The notes beneath the pieces are model-generated. The model did no database searches. It was given only the letters and a program-made list of their open reading frames with translations, and had not been told where the DNA came from. From an uncultured Candidatus Saccharibacteria bacterium (GTDB lineage Bacteria; Patescibacteriota; Saccharimonadia; Saccharimonadales; Saccharimonadaceae): a stretch of DNA of 13,521 nucleotides. Location of the stretch: contig CALHQU010000018.1 of NCBI GenBank assembly GCA_938038145.1, forward strand, positions 1 through 13,521, given 5' to 3'. The translations under genes and the position numbers were made by a program. Positions 12,443 through 13,521 of this stretch are shown here, piece by piece. The first letter of the stretch is position 1. The number at the start of each line of letters is the position of its first letter.

Positions 12443-13521
12443 ATGGAAACTGGAAGACCTAACTTAAATAATTATAACAATCCTTTTGAGGAGTTAAAGA
12501 CATCGCTCGAAGATGCGCGCAACCACCCCGAACTTCAGTTGCCGCCTGAAATTGAGGCTGCTTTGGAAGATGCAAAAGGCATCTCTGCTTATGTAGATCC
12601 ATCCGACGAAGAAGCTCGACGTATGGCGTCCTTTCGCGTGCACCCCGAACTCAGCGCTATAGATCCTCGAAATGGATTAAGCGCAAGCTCTGCCTTATCT
12701 ACCATAGAAGAGACCTACGAAAATGGCGAGGCTACTGTTGCTGACATCGTGAGGATGACCCTTACTGTAGTACGCCTAGATGACTACTCAGATTATTACT
12801 GGTCTATTAGTAATCCTGTCATTAGAAAATGGGTAGATACTTTCTATAAAGATACGACAGAAGAGCACGAAGAGCTATCTAAAGAAGACATTGAGAATAT
12901 TAAGGCCGCAAACAGCTGGCTTGATAGCAATAGGGAAATGATTGCTGAATTCTTAAGTGAAAACTTCTATAAAAAAGCTGAGAAATTTATGATAGGCAAG
13001 GAGCACTCAATTACTAAATTCGACATTATGTGCAATCACGCTACAAAGAACGCTACTTATTGTGAGCTCCTACGTTTCGACACTCTACTAGAAGAGCAAA
13101 CTAAAAATAACATCATATATCAACTCCATCAAAATGAAGAATCTTTAAGAGAACGAGCGATTAAACACTGCATTAGATACATCAAAAGATTAGAGGACGG
13201 TGGAATTCTGGAGCCATCTAAGAATGATTACGACTATGGTTGCCTTACCACCCTAAAAAACTACTCGAATACCCCCGAAATCAAAGAGGGATTAATAGAC
13301 CAAGGTATAGACCCAGATATTATAGAAAAAACTATTAATAATATTGAAGCGTTGTCTGAATTCACTGGCAGTATTACAAACAACCCAGACATAGAGAATT
13401 TCACTTCACTCATTGAGGAAAAAGCCAAAAAAGCAACATACCCTGACCCTGAGTTTTTAGGCGACTACCAAAGTGGAATTTATTATAAAAATACAACCAC
13501 GATAAGCCCAGAAGATGAAGA
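12443..13521 (+). CDS. Large acidic protein of unknown family, 3' end outside the window
   Basis: An open frame with no stop runs from 12443 to the right edge, giving at least 359 residues. I do not recognise it. It is rich in Glu, Asp, Asn and Ile, has no signal peptide or membrane helix, and looks mostly helical and soluble. The N-terminal 65 residues (METGRPNLNNYNNPFEELKT, then LPPEIEAAL and VDPSDEEARR) are Pro/Glu/Asp-rich and may be loosely ordered. A denser helical region follows with Trp/Tyr clusters (DDYSDYYW, NSWLDSNREM), and there are scattered Cys (for example in DIMCNHATKNATYC) without a clear metal motif. AGA and ATA codons are more frequent than in the ribosomal genes. The start is set by the promoter at 12405-12433; ATG 12434 in the same frame abuts the -10 box. 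Confidence 0.72.
   Translation, partial: METGRPNLNNYNNPFEELKTSLEDARNHPELQLPPEIEAALEDAKGISAYVDPSDEEARRMASFRVHPELSAIDPRNGLSASSALSTIEETYENGEATVADIVRMTLTVVRLDDYSDYYWSISNPVIRKWVDTFYKDTTEEHEELSKEDIENIKAANSWLDSNREMIAEFLSENFYKKAEKFMIGKEHSITKFDIMCNHATKNATYCELLRFDTLLEEQTKNNIIYQLHQNEESLRERAIKHCIRYIKRLEDGGILEPSKNDYDYGCLTTLKNYSNTPEIKEGLIDQGIDPDIIEKTINNIEALSEFTGSITNNPDIENFTSLIEEKAKKATYPDPEFLGDYQSGIYYKNTTTISPEDE

Noticed and set aside
1..13521. tRNA or rRNA genes, CRISPR arrays, insertion sequences, integrase sites
   Set aside because: No cloverleaf, repeated spacer pattern, transposase-like frame or terminal inverted repeat was seen on reading both strands.

Overview
The window looks like a chromosomal segment of a Candidate Phyla Radiation (Patescibacteria) bacterium, most probably a Saccharibacteria (TM7) relative. 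The main evidence is a ribosomal-protein/secY/rpoA cluster in which rpsE abuts rplO with no rpmD (uL30) between them. Loss of uL30 is a known CPR trait. The genes are compact, adk and map are missing between secY and infA, and bL36 has lost its zinc ligands. All 21 visible gene ends use TAA (13) or TAG (8); none uses TGA. The standard code reads every gene without interruption. The phylum assignment is inference from protein sequence and gene content; no rRNA gene is present.

Layout. Bases 1-3100 form an accessory block: the AT-rich 3' end of a probable uracil-DNA glycosylase-like gene, a terminator, two different Nudix hydrolases, a convergent and overlapping RdgB/HAM1-type NTP pyrophosphatase, and a small M16-like (HxxEH) protein. 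Several of these point to nucleotide-pool or DNA sanitation. Bases 3109-5183 hold rplF-rplR-rpsE-rplO with their own promoter and a strong terminator. Bases 5236-6824 hold secY as a separate unit. Bases 6834-7448 hold a minus-strand gene for an unrecognised membrane-anchored protein, placed where adk-map usually lie. Bases 7471-11565 form one long unit, infA-rpmJ-rpsM-rpsK-rpsD-rpoA-rplQ-rplM-rpsI, with a near-consensus promoter and a perfect 11-bp terminator stem. An alpha/beta hydrolase follows (11583-12398), then the start of a large unrecognised acidic protein that runs off the right edge (12443-13521).

How it works together. The centre encodes ribosome parts (both subunits), initiation factor IF-1, the RNA polymerase alpha subunit and the SecY translocation pore. 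The classical S10-spc-alpha string is cut into separately promoted units. Genes inside these units sit 1-54 nt apart or overlap and mostly have Shine-Dalgarno (SD) sequences. Several genes outside or at the head of units have a -10 box only 6-16 nt before the start codon and no SD, which suggests leaderless or nearly leaderless mRNAs.
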